NCBI GenBank assembly: GCA_947497475.1 | Contig: CANMGS010000004.1 | Coordinates: 62,001 to 126,000 of the forward strand | Length of the DNA stretch: 64,000 nucleotides | Origin: an uncultured Amylibacter sp. | GTDB lineage: Bacteria > Pseudomonadota > Alphaproteobacteria > Rhodobacterales > Rhodobacteraceae | Reading direction: 5' to 3' | Part shown: positions 17,196 through 25,934 of the stretch, piece after piece | How positions within the stretch are numbered: position 1 is the stretch's first letter | How the letters are laid out: each line of letters begins with the position of its first letter | Translations under genes and position numbers: made by a program | Notes under the pieces: generated by a model | Database searches by the model: none | What the model was told of the DNA's origin: nothing | The model's input: the letters and a program-made list of their open reading frames with translations, nothing else

Positions 17196-18755
17196 TTAAC
17201 GTGTTGTTAAGATGATTTCGATCCAACCGTTTTCAGCGATTTTCGAAAAGTCTTCACCTGTTTCTAATGCTTTAAACTCTCCGAATGCATTTGCGGATAA
17301 GCGTTCTGATGGAATTGAACTGTTCTTAATCAAATGTTGAACGACGGATAAGGCGCGTGATTGAGCCAATTCCCAACTTTTGGTTTCTGCATCTGCATGG
17401 CCGTCAACGCGCAAAACCCAATCAACACCTTTGGGGATATGGTTTGGAACTTCATCCAGAAGCGTTGCGATGTTATTTATCTTGTTTTGGCCATCGTTGC
17501 TAAATCGTGCATTTCCAGTTTGGAATAACGTTTCAGATGGCATCATGAAACGGTTGTAGACTTGCGGAACTGATGCTTTCGTTGAAGTAGCAGAGCGCAA
17601 GCGATCATGTAAATTGGCGTTTAATGTCGCTAAAATTACGGCATTACGTTCCGAGCGGGCACGTTGTGCGCGGCGCAAATTACTTTCTAATTCATCAAAC
17701 GAAGCACGTGCAGTTTGGATATCTGCATCCAATGATTTCTGCATGTCAGCGCCAGTTGATAAGGTGGTTTCATAGTCACTTAACTTCTGGTTCTCTTGCT
17801 GAAGAGTTTGTTCTGCTTGGGCCAGTGTTTGCTGAGACTGTGCTAAGTTGGACTTTGCAGTTTTTATTTCAGTTTGTATTTTCTGAATTCGTATCTTTTG
17901 TTTTGCATCATGCTCTTTGTAAGCTTTGTCTGTATTCGCAAAGTTTGCATAAGCCGTTTCAACTGACTTATTCGCGGATGCTAGGGTTTCCTGTTTTTCA
18001 GTTAGTTTACTGGTAATGTTTGCCAGTCGCGCTTCTGTTGTTTCTAGCGCATTTCGCGCAACTGCAGCGGATTTAAGTGTTGCTTCAGCTTGTTGATTGG
18101 CTTCTTTCACAAAGCCGCTTTCCAAGAGATCTGAAGATGTTTCTGAACCTTCACCATTAATCTCAGCGATCGCTTTTTGAGCGGAAATTGCGGCATCGGC
18201 CACAACTTGAGCGGCTTTGGCGGATGCATCTGCAGCTGCAACAGCATTTTTCAACTGTTTAACTGTAGAGTTGGCACGCTGGAATTCTGCCTCGGTCGCG
18301 GTAATGTCTTCTTTTATTGCATCTGTGGCTAGCAAAGCCGTGTCGAGTTGAGACTGCCTTTCGCTGAGTTTGGCACTTAACTCACGACCTTTAGGATCAT
18401 CTTGGCTATTTTCTGCTGTTGCTAATGTTTGTTCTGCCTCCGCTAATGCAACCATTGCGTTATTCAATGCTTGTTCAGCAGAAGTAATTTTACCTCTTTG
18501 CGTTGAGATATTTGACTTTGCCGTTGCATTTGCGGATTTTAAGCTCTCACTAGCTTTTATAGCATCACTTAGTTTTTTTTGTGCTGCTTGCCATTCAATA
18601 ACAAGTTGATCGTAATCTGCGCTGCTTGCAGCATGTGCTTGGTTAGTGAATCCAGTTAACGAAAGTGAACCACTAGACATAACATCTGTTGTTGCCAATG
18701 ATGTTAAAGGTGCAGCTAAAACCAATAGTCCTATTTGAATGAAACGTTTACTCAC
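17196..18755 (-). CDS. OmpA-family protein with long coiled coil
   Basis: A 519-residue envelope protein. An N-terminal signal sequence probably ends around the QAHA site near residue 42. Residues about 45-380 are rich in Ala, Gln, Glu, Lys and Ser with heptad-like spacing, predicting a long coiled coil. The C-terminal 120 residues form an OmpA-like peptidoglycan-binding domain, seen in LRVDGHADAETKSWELAQSRALSVVQ and the following LSANAFGE. It probably spans the periplasm and anchors to the cell wall. The coiled-coil plus OmpA layout resembles proteins that scaffold envelope or polysaccharide machinery, but no partner is fixed by the neighbours. It converges on the ligase gene with only 14 bp between. 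Confidence 0.85.
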   Translation of the reverse strand: MSKRFIQIGLLVLAAPLTSLATTDVMSSGSLSLTGFTNQAHAASSADYDQLVIEWQAAQKKLSDAIKASESLKSANATAKSNISTQRGKITSAEQALNNAMVALAEAEQTLATAENSQDDPKGRELSAKLSERQSQLDTALLATDAIKEDITATEAEFQRANSTVKQLKNAVAAADASAKAAQVVADAAISAQKAIAEINGEGSETSSDLLESGFVKEANQQAEATLKSAAVARNALETTEARLANITSKLTEKQETLASANKSVETAYANFANTDKAYKEHDAKQKIRIQKIQTEIKTAKSNLAQSQQTLAQAEQTLQQENQKLSDYETTLSTGADMQKSLDADIQTARASFDELESNLRRAQRARSERNAVILATLNANLHDRLRSATSTKASVPQVYNRFMMPSETLFQTGNARFSNDGQNKINNIATLLDEVPNHIPKGVDWVLRVDGHADAETKSWELAQSRALSVVQHLIKNSSIPSERLSANAFGEFKALETGEDFSKIAENGWIEIILTTR

Positions 18756-18947
18756 TACATGCCCCCCCGAGCGATAATATATTTAAAGCATTTTACCTTT
18801 TGTAACGGCTTATCCGTAGGGTGAGAAGCAAAATAAAGGGAGTTGGGAAAAAAATTATACTACATATAGCGATATCTATGCATCCTGCCCTTGCGATCAG
18901 GTGGCAAGACTGGCACATTAGCCAAAAATGTATTTGGGGGAATACTG

Positions 18948-20021
18948 GTGTTTACAAAGTTATTATTAACAACTGGATTTGCGCTTGGTTTAGGGATTAC
19001 TTCCGCTGCTGCGCAAAGCTGTGGTGGTGTTTATACAGTTAAGCGCGGTGATACATTATCCCAAATCGCAGACATACAATACAAAGATGCACGTAAGTGG
19101 TCTGTTATCTATAGCAATAACTTAAAAACAATTGGCGGAAACCCAAATGCAATTCGCGTCGGCGCTAAATACAATCTGTCTTGTATTGGTGGTTTGCCTC
19201 TTGGATTAGAAGGTAGTGCACAAGTTGTAAAAGCAGCTGTCGAGCCAGAAGCAACTACAACGCCTTCGGTCGCCCCAAATGCTAGAAAGATTTCGATTCT
19301 GACTGGCGATGCATATGCGCCATTCACAGATCGTGGCTTATTGAATGGTGGTTTGATCACTGATCTTGTTGATACAGCGATGAAGGGTAATTCAGACGTT
19401 GCCGAGTACACTATCAACTGGTCCAATGATTGGGTTTCCCATCTTGACCAGCTTTTACCAAGCAATCTTGTGGACATGAGTTTCCCATGGATTAAGCCTG
19501 ATTGTGTAGCTTTGCCAGATCATGAACGTTGCCGTTTTGTATACTCAGAACCAATGTTTGAAATGTTGATGTTGTTGTTCACCAACAAATCGAACCCTAT
19601 GAAATTCACACAAGACAGTGATGCTCTTGGTAAAACATTCTGCCGCCCACAAGGCTATACGACTCATATTTTTGAAAAAGACGGTCGTAATTGGATCAAA
19701 GATGGTAAGATTACATTGAAGCAACCAGGATCATTAAAAGAATGTTTTGACATGTTGCTGGATGGATCTGTTGATGCTGTTGCACTGAATGAATTTACAG
19801 GCCGCGGTGAGATTAAGAAGCTTGATATTGTTGATAAGATCGAAGTTATTGCAACACGCCCACTTTCTATCGAGGGGCTTCATGTGATTGCTTATAAAGA
19901 AAATCCAGAAGCAGATGAATTGATTGGCATTGTGAATGCTAGTTTGGACAAGATTAAGAAATCAGGTGCGTATCAAAAAGTGATTGATGCTCAAATGACG
20001 GAGATTTGGAAAGACTTTTAA
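18948..20021 (+). CDS. secreted LysM domain fused to family 3 solute-binding protein (copy 1)
   Basis: A 357-residue periplasmic protein. I choose the GTG at 18948: GGGGG lies 7 bases upstream and the protein then begins with a good signal peptide cut near residue 22. Frames open further upstream from a TTG at 18891, but with no ribosome site. Residues about 28-75 are a LysM domain (YTVKRGDTLSQIA, then VIYSNNL), a peptidoglycan-binding unit. The rest is a family 3 ABC solute-binding domain, from ILTGDAYAPFTD to the C-terminus. No ABC permease or ATPase is adjacent, so the domain may sense or capture a ligand at the cell wall rather than feed a transporter. A paralogue follows directly. Confidence 0.83.
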   Translation: MFTKLLLTTGFALGLGITSAAAQSCGGVYTVKRGDTLSQIADIQYKDARKWSVIYSNNLKTIGGNPNAIRVGAKYNLSCIGGLPLGLEGSAQVVKAAVEPEATTTPSVAPNARKISILTGDAYAPFTDRGLLNGGLITDLVDTAMKGNSDVAEYTINWSNDWVSHLDQLLPSNLVDMSFPWIKPDCVALPDHERCRFVYSEPMFEMLMLLFTNKSNPMKFTQDSDALGKTFCRPQGYTTHIFEKDGRNWIKDGKITLKQPGSLKECFDMLLDGSVDAVALNEFTGRGEIKKLDIVDKIEVIATRPLSIEGLHVIAYKENPEADELIGIVNASLDKIKKSGAYQKVIDAQMTEIWKDF

Positions 20022-20060
20022 GATCGTAATAGTATGTCACATTGTTCTGGGGGGACGGTA

Positions 20061-21080
20061 ATGATGAGTAAATGGTTTGTAACTGGGATATTTGCACTTG
20101 CTGCAACTCCGCTAGCTGCCCAGACTTCGTGTGATGTGTCACATACTTTGCAAGACGGTGACAGTCTTTTATCCGTTGCCGAACAATATTACGGGGATCG
20201 CAGCCGTTGGTCTGTGATTTATTACGCGAATGAAGTCGCACTTGCGGGCAATTTGGTGAATGTACCTGTGGGTGTAGAATTAAATATTCCATGTTTAGAA
20301 ACTGCAAATCGCAAGGCTGATCCAAAACCATTGTTACAAGATGATGCTGGTATCAAGTTGTTGACGGGATCGAATTACGCGCCGTTTACGGATCAAGATT
20401 GGTCAGGGCAGGGGTTGGCAACAGAGCTCGTGAATGCTGCTTTAGAAGAGAGTCCATCGCCTGTTCCGTTTTCTCTGACTTGGGAAAATGATTGGTCGCA
20501 GCACTTATTTCCAAAGTTGGATAATAAAGAGTTTGATATGGGGTTTCCATGGATCAAACCAGATTGCGATGCAGATCCTGAAAATGAACGGTGTGTGAAT
20601 TTTCATTTCTCGGAACCTATTTTCAACATTCTTGTGCGTCTATATGTGCAGGATGATAGTTCTATAACTTTTGAAAAAGATGATGAGCTACACGGAAAAA
20701 CGCTTTGCCGTCCGAAAGGGTATTTTACGCATGATTTAGACGGTGAAGATCGTCAATGGCTTAGCAAAGACTTGGTTAAGCTTACACAGGCGGACAGTCC
20801 TGAAGCGTGTTTTGATTTGCTGACTGCGGGCAAGGTTGATGGCGTTACGGTCAATGAATTCCTTGGATATCAAAAGATCAAGGAAATGGGTTTAGCTGAT
20901 AAGGTTAAAACATTGGATCGACCAATTTCTACAGAAACGCTGCATGTGATCATATCTAAGCGTCACTGGCGTGGGACGACACATTTGTATCGCTTCAATG
21001 CGGGCTTAGAAAAGCTAAAAAGCACGAAGCGTTACGAAGAGATTGTTAGTCGTCACCTAGGTTTGTTCTGGGGTGAATGA
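20061..21080 (+). CDS. secreted LysM domain fused to family 3 solute-binding protein (copy 2)
   Basis: A 339-residue paralogue of the preceding gene with the same order: signal peptide cut near residue 20, LysM (HTLQDGDSLLSVAEQYYGDRSRW), then a family 3 solute-binding domain. The pair share GFPWIKPDC-like and LCRPKGY-like blocks and ERC cysteine patterns, so they arose by tandem duplication but have diverged clearly. I choose ATG 20061, preceded by a GGGGGGACGG site; the ATG at 20034 lacks one. The spacing to copy 1 is 39 bp, so they are probably one transcript. As with copy 1, no transporter components lie nearby. Confidence 0.82.
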   Translation: MMSKWFVTGIFALAATPLAAQTSCDVSHTLQDGDSLLSVAEQYYGDRSRWSVIYYANEVALAGNLVNVPVGVELNIPCLETANRKADPKPLLQDDAGIKLLTGSNYAPFTDQDWSGQGLATELVNAALEESPSPVPFSLTWENDWSQHLFPKLDNKEFDMGFPWIKPDCDADPENERCVNFHFSEPIFNILVRLYVQDDSSITFEKDDELHGKTLCRPKGYFTHDLDGEDRQWLSKDLVKLTQADSPEACFDLLTAGKVDGVTVNEFLGYQKIKEMGLADKVKTLDRPISTETLHVIISKRHWRGTTHLYRFNAGLEKLKSTKRYEEIVSRHLGLFWGE

Positions 21081-21144
21081 TCAGTTGAAAAGATAGATGT
21101 CCTGATTGGGACACCATTTTATGTTGCTGATATTAAACGTGATT

Positions 21145-21492
21145 TTAAAAAGATAAGACGGGACCGCAATCTGCAAAGGTTGCGTCGCCGTATTTTTCCA
21201 ATGCATTCGCAATTGTATTCATCTTATACCCGCGCGCTAGCATCGCGTGGATAGGAGAGGTGCCTGCAACCATAGCTTCTACCATGGCGAGTTTCATGTC
21301 GTGATCTAGGTGTTCGTCTGCTTTGTTCATGGCACATGTGCATTGTGCGTAAGTGACCTCAGACAGGCGTCCTTGTTTATCCGCCAAGTTGCAGACATCT
21401 TCGTTTGTCAGTTCTGCATGGGCAATGGTCGGCAAAAGCATGCAGAATGCGATTATCTGCTTGGTCCGGGCAATTTTTAGTTTCAACAACAT
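21145..21492 (-). CDS. small secreted cysteine-containing protein, unknown function
   Basis: A 115-residue protein I do not recognise. A signal peptide (basic start, hydrophobic core, AHA cut near residue 26) is clear. The mature part is about 89 residues with four cysteines (one in EDVC, a CxC in AQCTCAM, one in FADCGP), which suggests two disulfides in the periplasm. An amphipathic helix is likely in the middle. It reads in the same direction as the TRAP operon upstream on the minus strand but lies beyond a strong hairpin, so it is probably a separate unit. Confidence 0.65.
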   Translation of the reverse strand: MLLKLKIARTKQIIAFCMLLPTIAHAELTNEDVCNLADKQGRLSEVTYAQCTCAMNKADEHLDHDMKLAMVEAMVAGTSPIHAMLARGYKMNTIANALEKYGDATFADCGPVLSF

Positions 21493-21513
21493 ATGCTTCC
21501 ATCTCTAGAACGA

Positions 21514-21542
21514 TTTAGAGGCCGGGGATGCCGGCCTCTAAA
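21514..21542 (-). terminator. perfect 12-bp hairpin after the TRAP permease gene
   Basis: TTTAGAGGCCGG (21514-21525) and its exact complement CCGGCCTCTAAA (21531-21542) enclose a 5-base loop. It lies about 40 bp past the stop of the DctQM gene on the minus strand, where a terminator is expected. The T-tract after it on that strand is weak, so termination may be partial. Confidence 0.7.
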
Positions 21543-21581
21543 TAAGTAGTGTTTATTTAGGTGTCGTCAAAGCGACTGTGT

Positions 21582-23927
21582 TTAGTTGCTACCGCTTAGG
21601 TATTCAGGCAGCCATAGTGCGATCTCTGGGAAGATGAAGATCAAAACTAGACCTAGCATCTGGATACACATGAACTGCATCATACCAAGATAGATATCTT
21701 TTAGATCCCACTCAGGCACAACACCTTTCAGGAAGTAGGCCGAGAGTGCAACCGGCGGACTGAGCCACGCGGTTTGCAAGTTCACCGCGACGAGGATCGC
21801 GAACCAAGTCAACATATCCACTTCGTTATCGAACCCAAGATCCAATGAAAGCACTGTTGGAACCAAGATTGGGATAATGATCAATACGATCGGTACCCAC
21901 TCAAGTGGCCAACCTAGCAAGAAGATCAATGCCATGATCAAGATCAACATCATAATTGGTGACATATCTAGGGATAGCAACAATTCAGTCAACATCTTCG
22001 GCGTACCCAAGTTTGAGAACACAGCGCCAAAGAAGTTAGATGCAGCCACTAGGAACATGATCAATACTGATAGTTCTAGTGTTTTGATCAACGCATCATA
22101 CAAACCTGCAGTCGTGAATTTCTTGTATGCAATGGACAAGATAATTGAACCCAATGCGCCACAAGCCGCAGCTTCTGCTGGTGTTGCCCAACCTGCCAAA
22201 ATGGAACCAAGCGCAAATGCGATCAGAACTGTTGGCGGTACCAAGCCCATAAAGAATTCGTACCATAGGTCAGAGAAGTAGAAACCGCCTGGTTTTACTT
22301 TTCTAGTCCAGTTGTACACCGCATACATTATGCCGATCCATGCGATTGGGAATAACAACCCAGCAAATGGGAAGATTGCCAATGCACCAGTCGATGCTTT
22401 GATACACAGCCAGATGAAGAAGAACAGTGCTGCGAACACGATTGCAACTTCAGCAGGATAGTATGGTGACGTTTCTGGTTGCTCATCAACAGGTAGAATT
22501 GGGCCTAATGATGAATCAAGCAAACAACGACCCAGTGAGTACACTAAGTATAGTGATGCAAGCATGATACCTGGCAAGATAGCTGCACGGAACAAGTCTG
22601 TAACAGGAACCTCAAGAACAGGACCCATAACGATCAACATAATGGATGGTGGGATCAAGATACCCAAAGTACCACCAGCGGTAATTGTACCAGCTGCCAG
22701 ACGTACGTTGTATCCTGAGCGGTTCATGGTTTTACCAGCCATAATACCCAAGATTGTAACAGACGCACCAACGATACCTGTCGCCGCAGCAAAGATTGTT
22801 GACACGAACAACACAGCCACATAAAGGGCACCACGTGTACGGCTCATCATCAATTGTACCGCACGGAACAGACGTTCCATTAGGCCAGCTTGTTCCATCA
22901 TGATACCCATGAAGGTAAACAATGGCACAGCAACCAACTGATCATCCAACATCACAGCGTTTGTTTGCAGTGTCATCAAGAAGAATGTCAGCTTACTGCT
23001 TGTTCCCCATGTACCGAAAACGAATGCTAGGAAGATCAACGTAAACGAAATTGGGAAGCCTACGAAAATCGCAAACAACATTGCGGCCAACATAAACAGA
23101 CCAATTGTTGGTTTAGAGAAGCTAAATGCATCAGAACCACCAAATATACCAGCAAACCAATCATCAATCGGAGATACGTTTGGATAGTATACCGTTACAA
23201 AAACAGCAGCCAAAGCAATAAAGTAGAATGGAAGGATCTTTAAGAACTTCGATTCACGCTCTTTGCCCATTTGGTGGAATGCACGGAATAGTTCTGGGAA
23301 ACCTTGTAGTAACAACAAGAATGCACCAATTGGCATAAATGCACGTGCAGGGCCAACATAAGGCGCCCAAGTACTGTCACTTGCGCGTTCCCAACCAACA
23401 GTGTCGAAGATGTTTCCGCCAAATGCTTTTAAGCCATATTCGTATGATGACCAGAAAAAGAAAAGCATCGCAGGGAAGTAGAATGCCAAATACAAGGCTG
23501 CATCTACAGTTGCCTGCGTTTTACTGGACCAGTTTCTGTATAAGAAGTCGGCGCGAATGTGTACGCCGCGCATCAATGCATAACCAGCAGCACCCATAAA
23601 GAGAATACCGCCTGACATTCGGCTGATATCGTAAGCCCACAAAGTAGGGCCGAGACCCCATGAGCGTGCCAAGTCAGCCATGTCATTTGCGGATAAAACG
23701 GCAAAGGCTTTACGAGACACAACCTCGAATACCATTGCAAAGATCAAAGGGACCAATAGGAGACAGATAATTTTACCTGCCCACATATTTATAACATCGA
23801 TCGTTCCTGTAATTGGACGTTGCCAAGACGTCATGTCCTCTGGTGTTTCACCGGGTTCTTCTGCACGCCGTTCGGCAATTAACTCATCGGTAATTTCCAG
23901 GTTTTCTGGAATTTCTTCTTCGGCCAT
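21582..23927 (-). CDS. TRAP transporter permease, fused small and large subunits (DctQM)
   Basis: A 781-residue inner-membrane protein. Residues about 40-230 are a DctQ-like small subunit with four hydrophobic helices. Residues about 260-775 are the DctM large subunit with many helices, seen for example in FVGFPISFTLIFLAFVFG, the ATGIVGASVTILGI segment and TAGGTLGILIPPSIML, which are hallmarks of the family. Fusion of Q and M is known in some TRAP systems. It moves the ligand delivered by the DctP protein, encoded just upstream, into the cell with a sodium gradient. The DctP gene is 114 bp upstream, separated by two hairpins. Confidence 0.92.
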   Translation of the reverse strand: MAEEEIPENLEITDELIAERRAEEPGETPEDMTSWQRPITGTIDVINMWAGKIICLLLVPLIFAMVFEVVSRKAFAVLSANDMADLARSWGLGPTLWAYDISRMSGGILFMGAAGYALMRGVHIRADFLYRNWSSKTQATVDAALYLAFYFPAMLFFFWSSYEYGLKAFGGNIFDTVGWERASDSTWAPYVGPARAFMPIGAFLLLLQGFPELFRAFHQMGKERESKFLKILPFYFIALAAVFVTVYYPNVSPIDDWFAGIFGGSDAFSFSKPTIGLFMLAAMLFAIFVGFPISFTLIFLAFVFGTWGTSSKLTFFLMTLQTNAVMLDDQLVAVPLFTFMGIMMEQAGLMERLFRAVQLMMSRTRGALYVAVLFVSTIFAAATGIVGASVTILGIMAGKTMNRSGYNVRLAAGTITAGGTLGILIPPSIMLIVMGPVLEVPVTDLFRAAILPGIMLASLYLVYSLGRCLLDSSLGPILPVDEQPETSPYYPAEVAIVFAALFFFIWLCIKASTGALAIFPFAGLLFPIAWIGIMYAVYNWTRKVKPGGFYFSDLWYEFFMGLVPPTVLIAFALGSILAGWATPAEAAACGALGSIILSIAYKKFTTAGLYDALIKTLELSVLIMFLVAASNFFGAVFSNLGTPKMLTELLLSLDMSPIMMLILIMALIFLLGWPLEWVPIVLIIIPILVPTVLSLDLGFDNEVDMLTWFAILVAVNLQTAWLSPPVALSAYFLKGVVPEWDLKDIYLGMMQFMCIQMLGLVLIFIFPEIALWLPEYLSGSN

Positions 23928-23948
23928 GATCGAGCCCCTCCCTTATTT

Positions 23949-24019
23949 AAATCATCATTTGGCAAGGCTTAAATGCCCTAGCAAATAATGATTGGTGCAG
24001 GGCAAAAATGCCCTGCACC
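23949..24019 (-). promoter_or_regulatory. two back-to-back hairpins between dctP and dctQM genes
   Basis: The first stem pairs AATCATCATTTG (23949-23960) with CAAATAATGATT (23982-23993), 11 of 12 matching, with extra pairs inside. The second starts at the next base: GGTGCAGGGCA (23994-24004) pairs perfectly with TGCCCTGCACC (24009-24019) around AAAA. Together they fill most of the 114-bp spacer. Intercistronic stem-loops after a binding-protein gene commonly stabilise the upstream mRNA or cause partial termination, giving more binding protein than permease. Confidence 0.7.
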
Positions 24020-24041
24020 TAATAGTGTAAATCTTTAAGTC

Positions 24042-25154
24042 TTAGTTACCAGCTGCAACTTGGTCAGCGAATGCTTTACCCAAAGCTGCGTTTGATGTTT
24101 GTGCACCAGCCCAGAAAGGAACTGCGATTGCAGCGAAGTCTTTTTGAGACTGCCAAACTTTAGCAAAGAATTCGTTTTCTGCTGCGTTCTTCTCTAGTGC
24201 TGCGTTCGCTGCATTCATGTATGCAGGGAAGTAGTCAGCTGGAGTGTCATGCAAGATAACGCCGTGGTTCTCTGTCAAATCTTTAAGAGCTTTACCGTTT
24301 TCGTAGATACGGTAAGACATTGATTTAGACAAAGAAGCGTTTGCAGCAACTTCGATTGCTTTTTTCTGTAGATCAGTCAAGCCGTTGTAAACGTCTTTGT
24401 TGATGTACATGTCAGCGTTCACAACAACCTGGTGTAGACCTTGTAGGTAGTAGTGCTTAAGTACTTTTTGGAAACCGAACACTGAGTCAGGCTTCGGGCA
24501 GCACCATTCAGCCGCATCGATTGTGCCTTTTTCAAGAGCTGGTAGAATGTCACCACCACCCATAGCAACAGAAGCAACGCCAATGTCTTTATATGTTTGA
24601 CCAGGGATGCCTGGAGGTGTGCGGAAACGGTACTTACGGAAGTCGTCCATTGAGTTAATTGGCTCTTTGAACCAACCCAAAGCTTCTGGGCCAACTGGCT
24701 GAAGCATGAAGCCTTTTACGTTCATGCCCATTTCGTCCCATAGTTGGTCGTAAAGTTCTTTACCACCACCGAATTGGAACCAAGACAAGAATGCGATGTT
24801 GTCGATACCAACACCAGCACCAGCTACTGGAGAACCGAATAGCATTGCTGCTGGGTGTTTACCTGACCAGTAGTGTGTCCAAGCAAAGCCACCTTCAACC
24901 AAACCTTGGTCAACAGCGTCTAGAGTTTCTTTAACGCCAACAACAGAACCTGCTGCTAGTACTTCGATTTTTACTTCGCCATTTGTCAACGCAGCAACGT
25001 CGTCAGCAAAGTTGTTTAGCATTACAACTTCGTCTGATTTCGCTGACAGCACAGACTGTACGCGAATTGTTGTTTCTGCGAATGCAGAAGCAGCAAAAGA
25101 CAGGCCAACAGCCGCAGCTGCAACGCCAGTCGTTACTTTCTTAAAGTTAAACAT
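24042..25154 (-). CDS. TRAP transporter substrate-binding protein (DctP family)
   Basis: A 370-residue periplasmic binding protein. I start it at ATG 25154, preceded by GGGAGGAAAC; the frame is open for 33 further codons upstream without a ribosome site. The signal peptide ends at Ala26 (SAFA). The core RKYRFRTPPGIPGQTY with its Arg, and LPALEKGTIDAAEW, are the family's ligand-binding blocks. The ligand is unknown. It is followed by the fused permease and preceded by a TerC-family gene and an FAD alcohol oxidoreductase, so an alcohol or polyol-like ligand is a reasonable but unproven guess. Confidence 0.9.
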   Translation of the reverse strand: MFNFKKVTTGVAAAAVGLSFAASAFAETTIRVQSVLSAKSDEVVMLNNFADDVAALTNGEVKIEVLAAGSVVGVKETLDAVDQGLVEGGFAWTHYWSGKHPAAMLFGSPVAGAGVGIDNIAFLSWFQFGGGKELYDQLWDEMGMNVKGFMLQPVGPEALGWFKEPINSMDDFRKYRFRTPPGIPGQTYKDIGVASVAMGGGDILPALEKGTIDAAEWCCPKPDSVFGFQKVLKHYYLQGLHQVVVNADMYINKDVYNGLTDLQKKAIEVAANASLSKSMSYRIYENGKALKDLTENHGVILHDTPADYFPAYMNAANAALEKNAAENEFFAKVWQSQKDFAAIAVPFWAGAQTSNAALGKAFADQVAAGN

Positions 25155-25229
25155 GGTTTCCTCCCATTTGTTTTGTCTTCTTATTAATCGTTGTCCACCC
25201 ATCGAAGACATAAGGTGGTGATTTACTTG

Positions 25230-25251
25230 GGCCAGCACCGAAGTGCTGACC
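25230..25251 (-). terminator. UUCG-loop hairpin between the TerC and dctP genes
   Basis: On the minus strand GGTCAGCAC, a TTCG loop and GTGCTGGCC form a nine-pair stem with one G-U pair. The cUUCGg tetraloop is exceptionally stable. It lies 8 bp past the TerC-family gene stop. There is no strong T-tract, so it may be a partial terminator or mRNA stabiliser. Confidence 0.55.
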
Positions 25252-25259
25252 ACAAATTC

Positions 25260-25934
25260 TTAATGTCCGCCGCCTTTGCTTGTTTCAAAGCCTTCGACCA
25301 ATCCAAGCATTGGGCCAACCCCTGTATTGATGTCATAGAAACCGCGGTACAGCATTTCGCCAGCAACCCAGATCAGAACAATCAAACCAACCCACGAGAT
25401 CCAAGGGTACTTAGCGAGCATTTTCATGATGAGTGTAGCAGCAAAGGCCATCAAAACAATAGCTAAGCCTAAACCAAACACCAACATTGTGGTGTCACCA
25501 TCGGCAATACCCGCAACCGCAAGCACATTATCTAGTGACATAGTGATGTCTGCGATCGTAATTGAGACCAAAGCAGAGAACATTGTGCGTTTTGGTGCGC
25601 CTGTATAACCCTCTTCAGGGTCAGCGGCATCCATTAAAGCATGTTCTGCTTGGTGATCTACACCCGAACGTATTTCTTTGAACAGTGTCCAACAAACAAA
25701 GAATAGCAAAAGAGCGCCAACGAATAGCAAGCCCTTTACACCTAAAAGGCTCGTAGCGATAATTGCGAAAACGATACGCAATACTGCTGCAATGACCATA
25801 CCGTAAAAAATAGCTTTTTTACGTTGTTCTGCGGGTAAACCCGCAGCCGCCATACCAATAACAAGTGCATTATCGCCTGACAAAATTAAGTCGGCAATAA
25901 TGATTTGTCCAAATCCTATTAATGTATCCATCAT
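25260..25934 (-). CDS. TerC-family (YjbE type) integral membrane protein
   Basis: A 224-residue inner-membrane protein with about seven hydrophobic segments. Two halves repeat a conserved acidic motif inside a helix: LILSGDNALVIGMA near the N-terminus and ITMSLDNVLAVAGIA in the second half, the pattern of TerC/Alx/YjbE proteins. Members are linked to manganese export and metal homeostasis. The start ATG overlaps the stop of the GMC oxidoreductase by one base; an ATG directly after is an alternative. Its place between an oxidoreductase and a TRAP transporter is unusual. Confidence 0.86.
   Translation of the reverse strand: MMDTLIGFGQIIIADLILSGDNALVIGMAAAGLPAEQRKKAIFYGMVIAAVLRIVFAIIATSLLGVKGLLFVGALLLFFVCWTLFKEIRSGVDHQAEHALMDAADPEEGYTGAPKRTMFSALVSITIADITMSLDNVLAVAGIADGDTTMLVFGLGLAIVLMAFAATLIMKMLAKYPWISWVGLIVLIWVAGEMLYRGFYDINTGVGPMLGLVEGFETSKGGGH

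Noticed and set aside
21088-21120. Small TGTCC/GGACA hairpin after the second LysM-binding protein gene
   Set aside because: Only five pairs and no T-tract, too weak to call a terminator.
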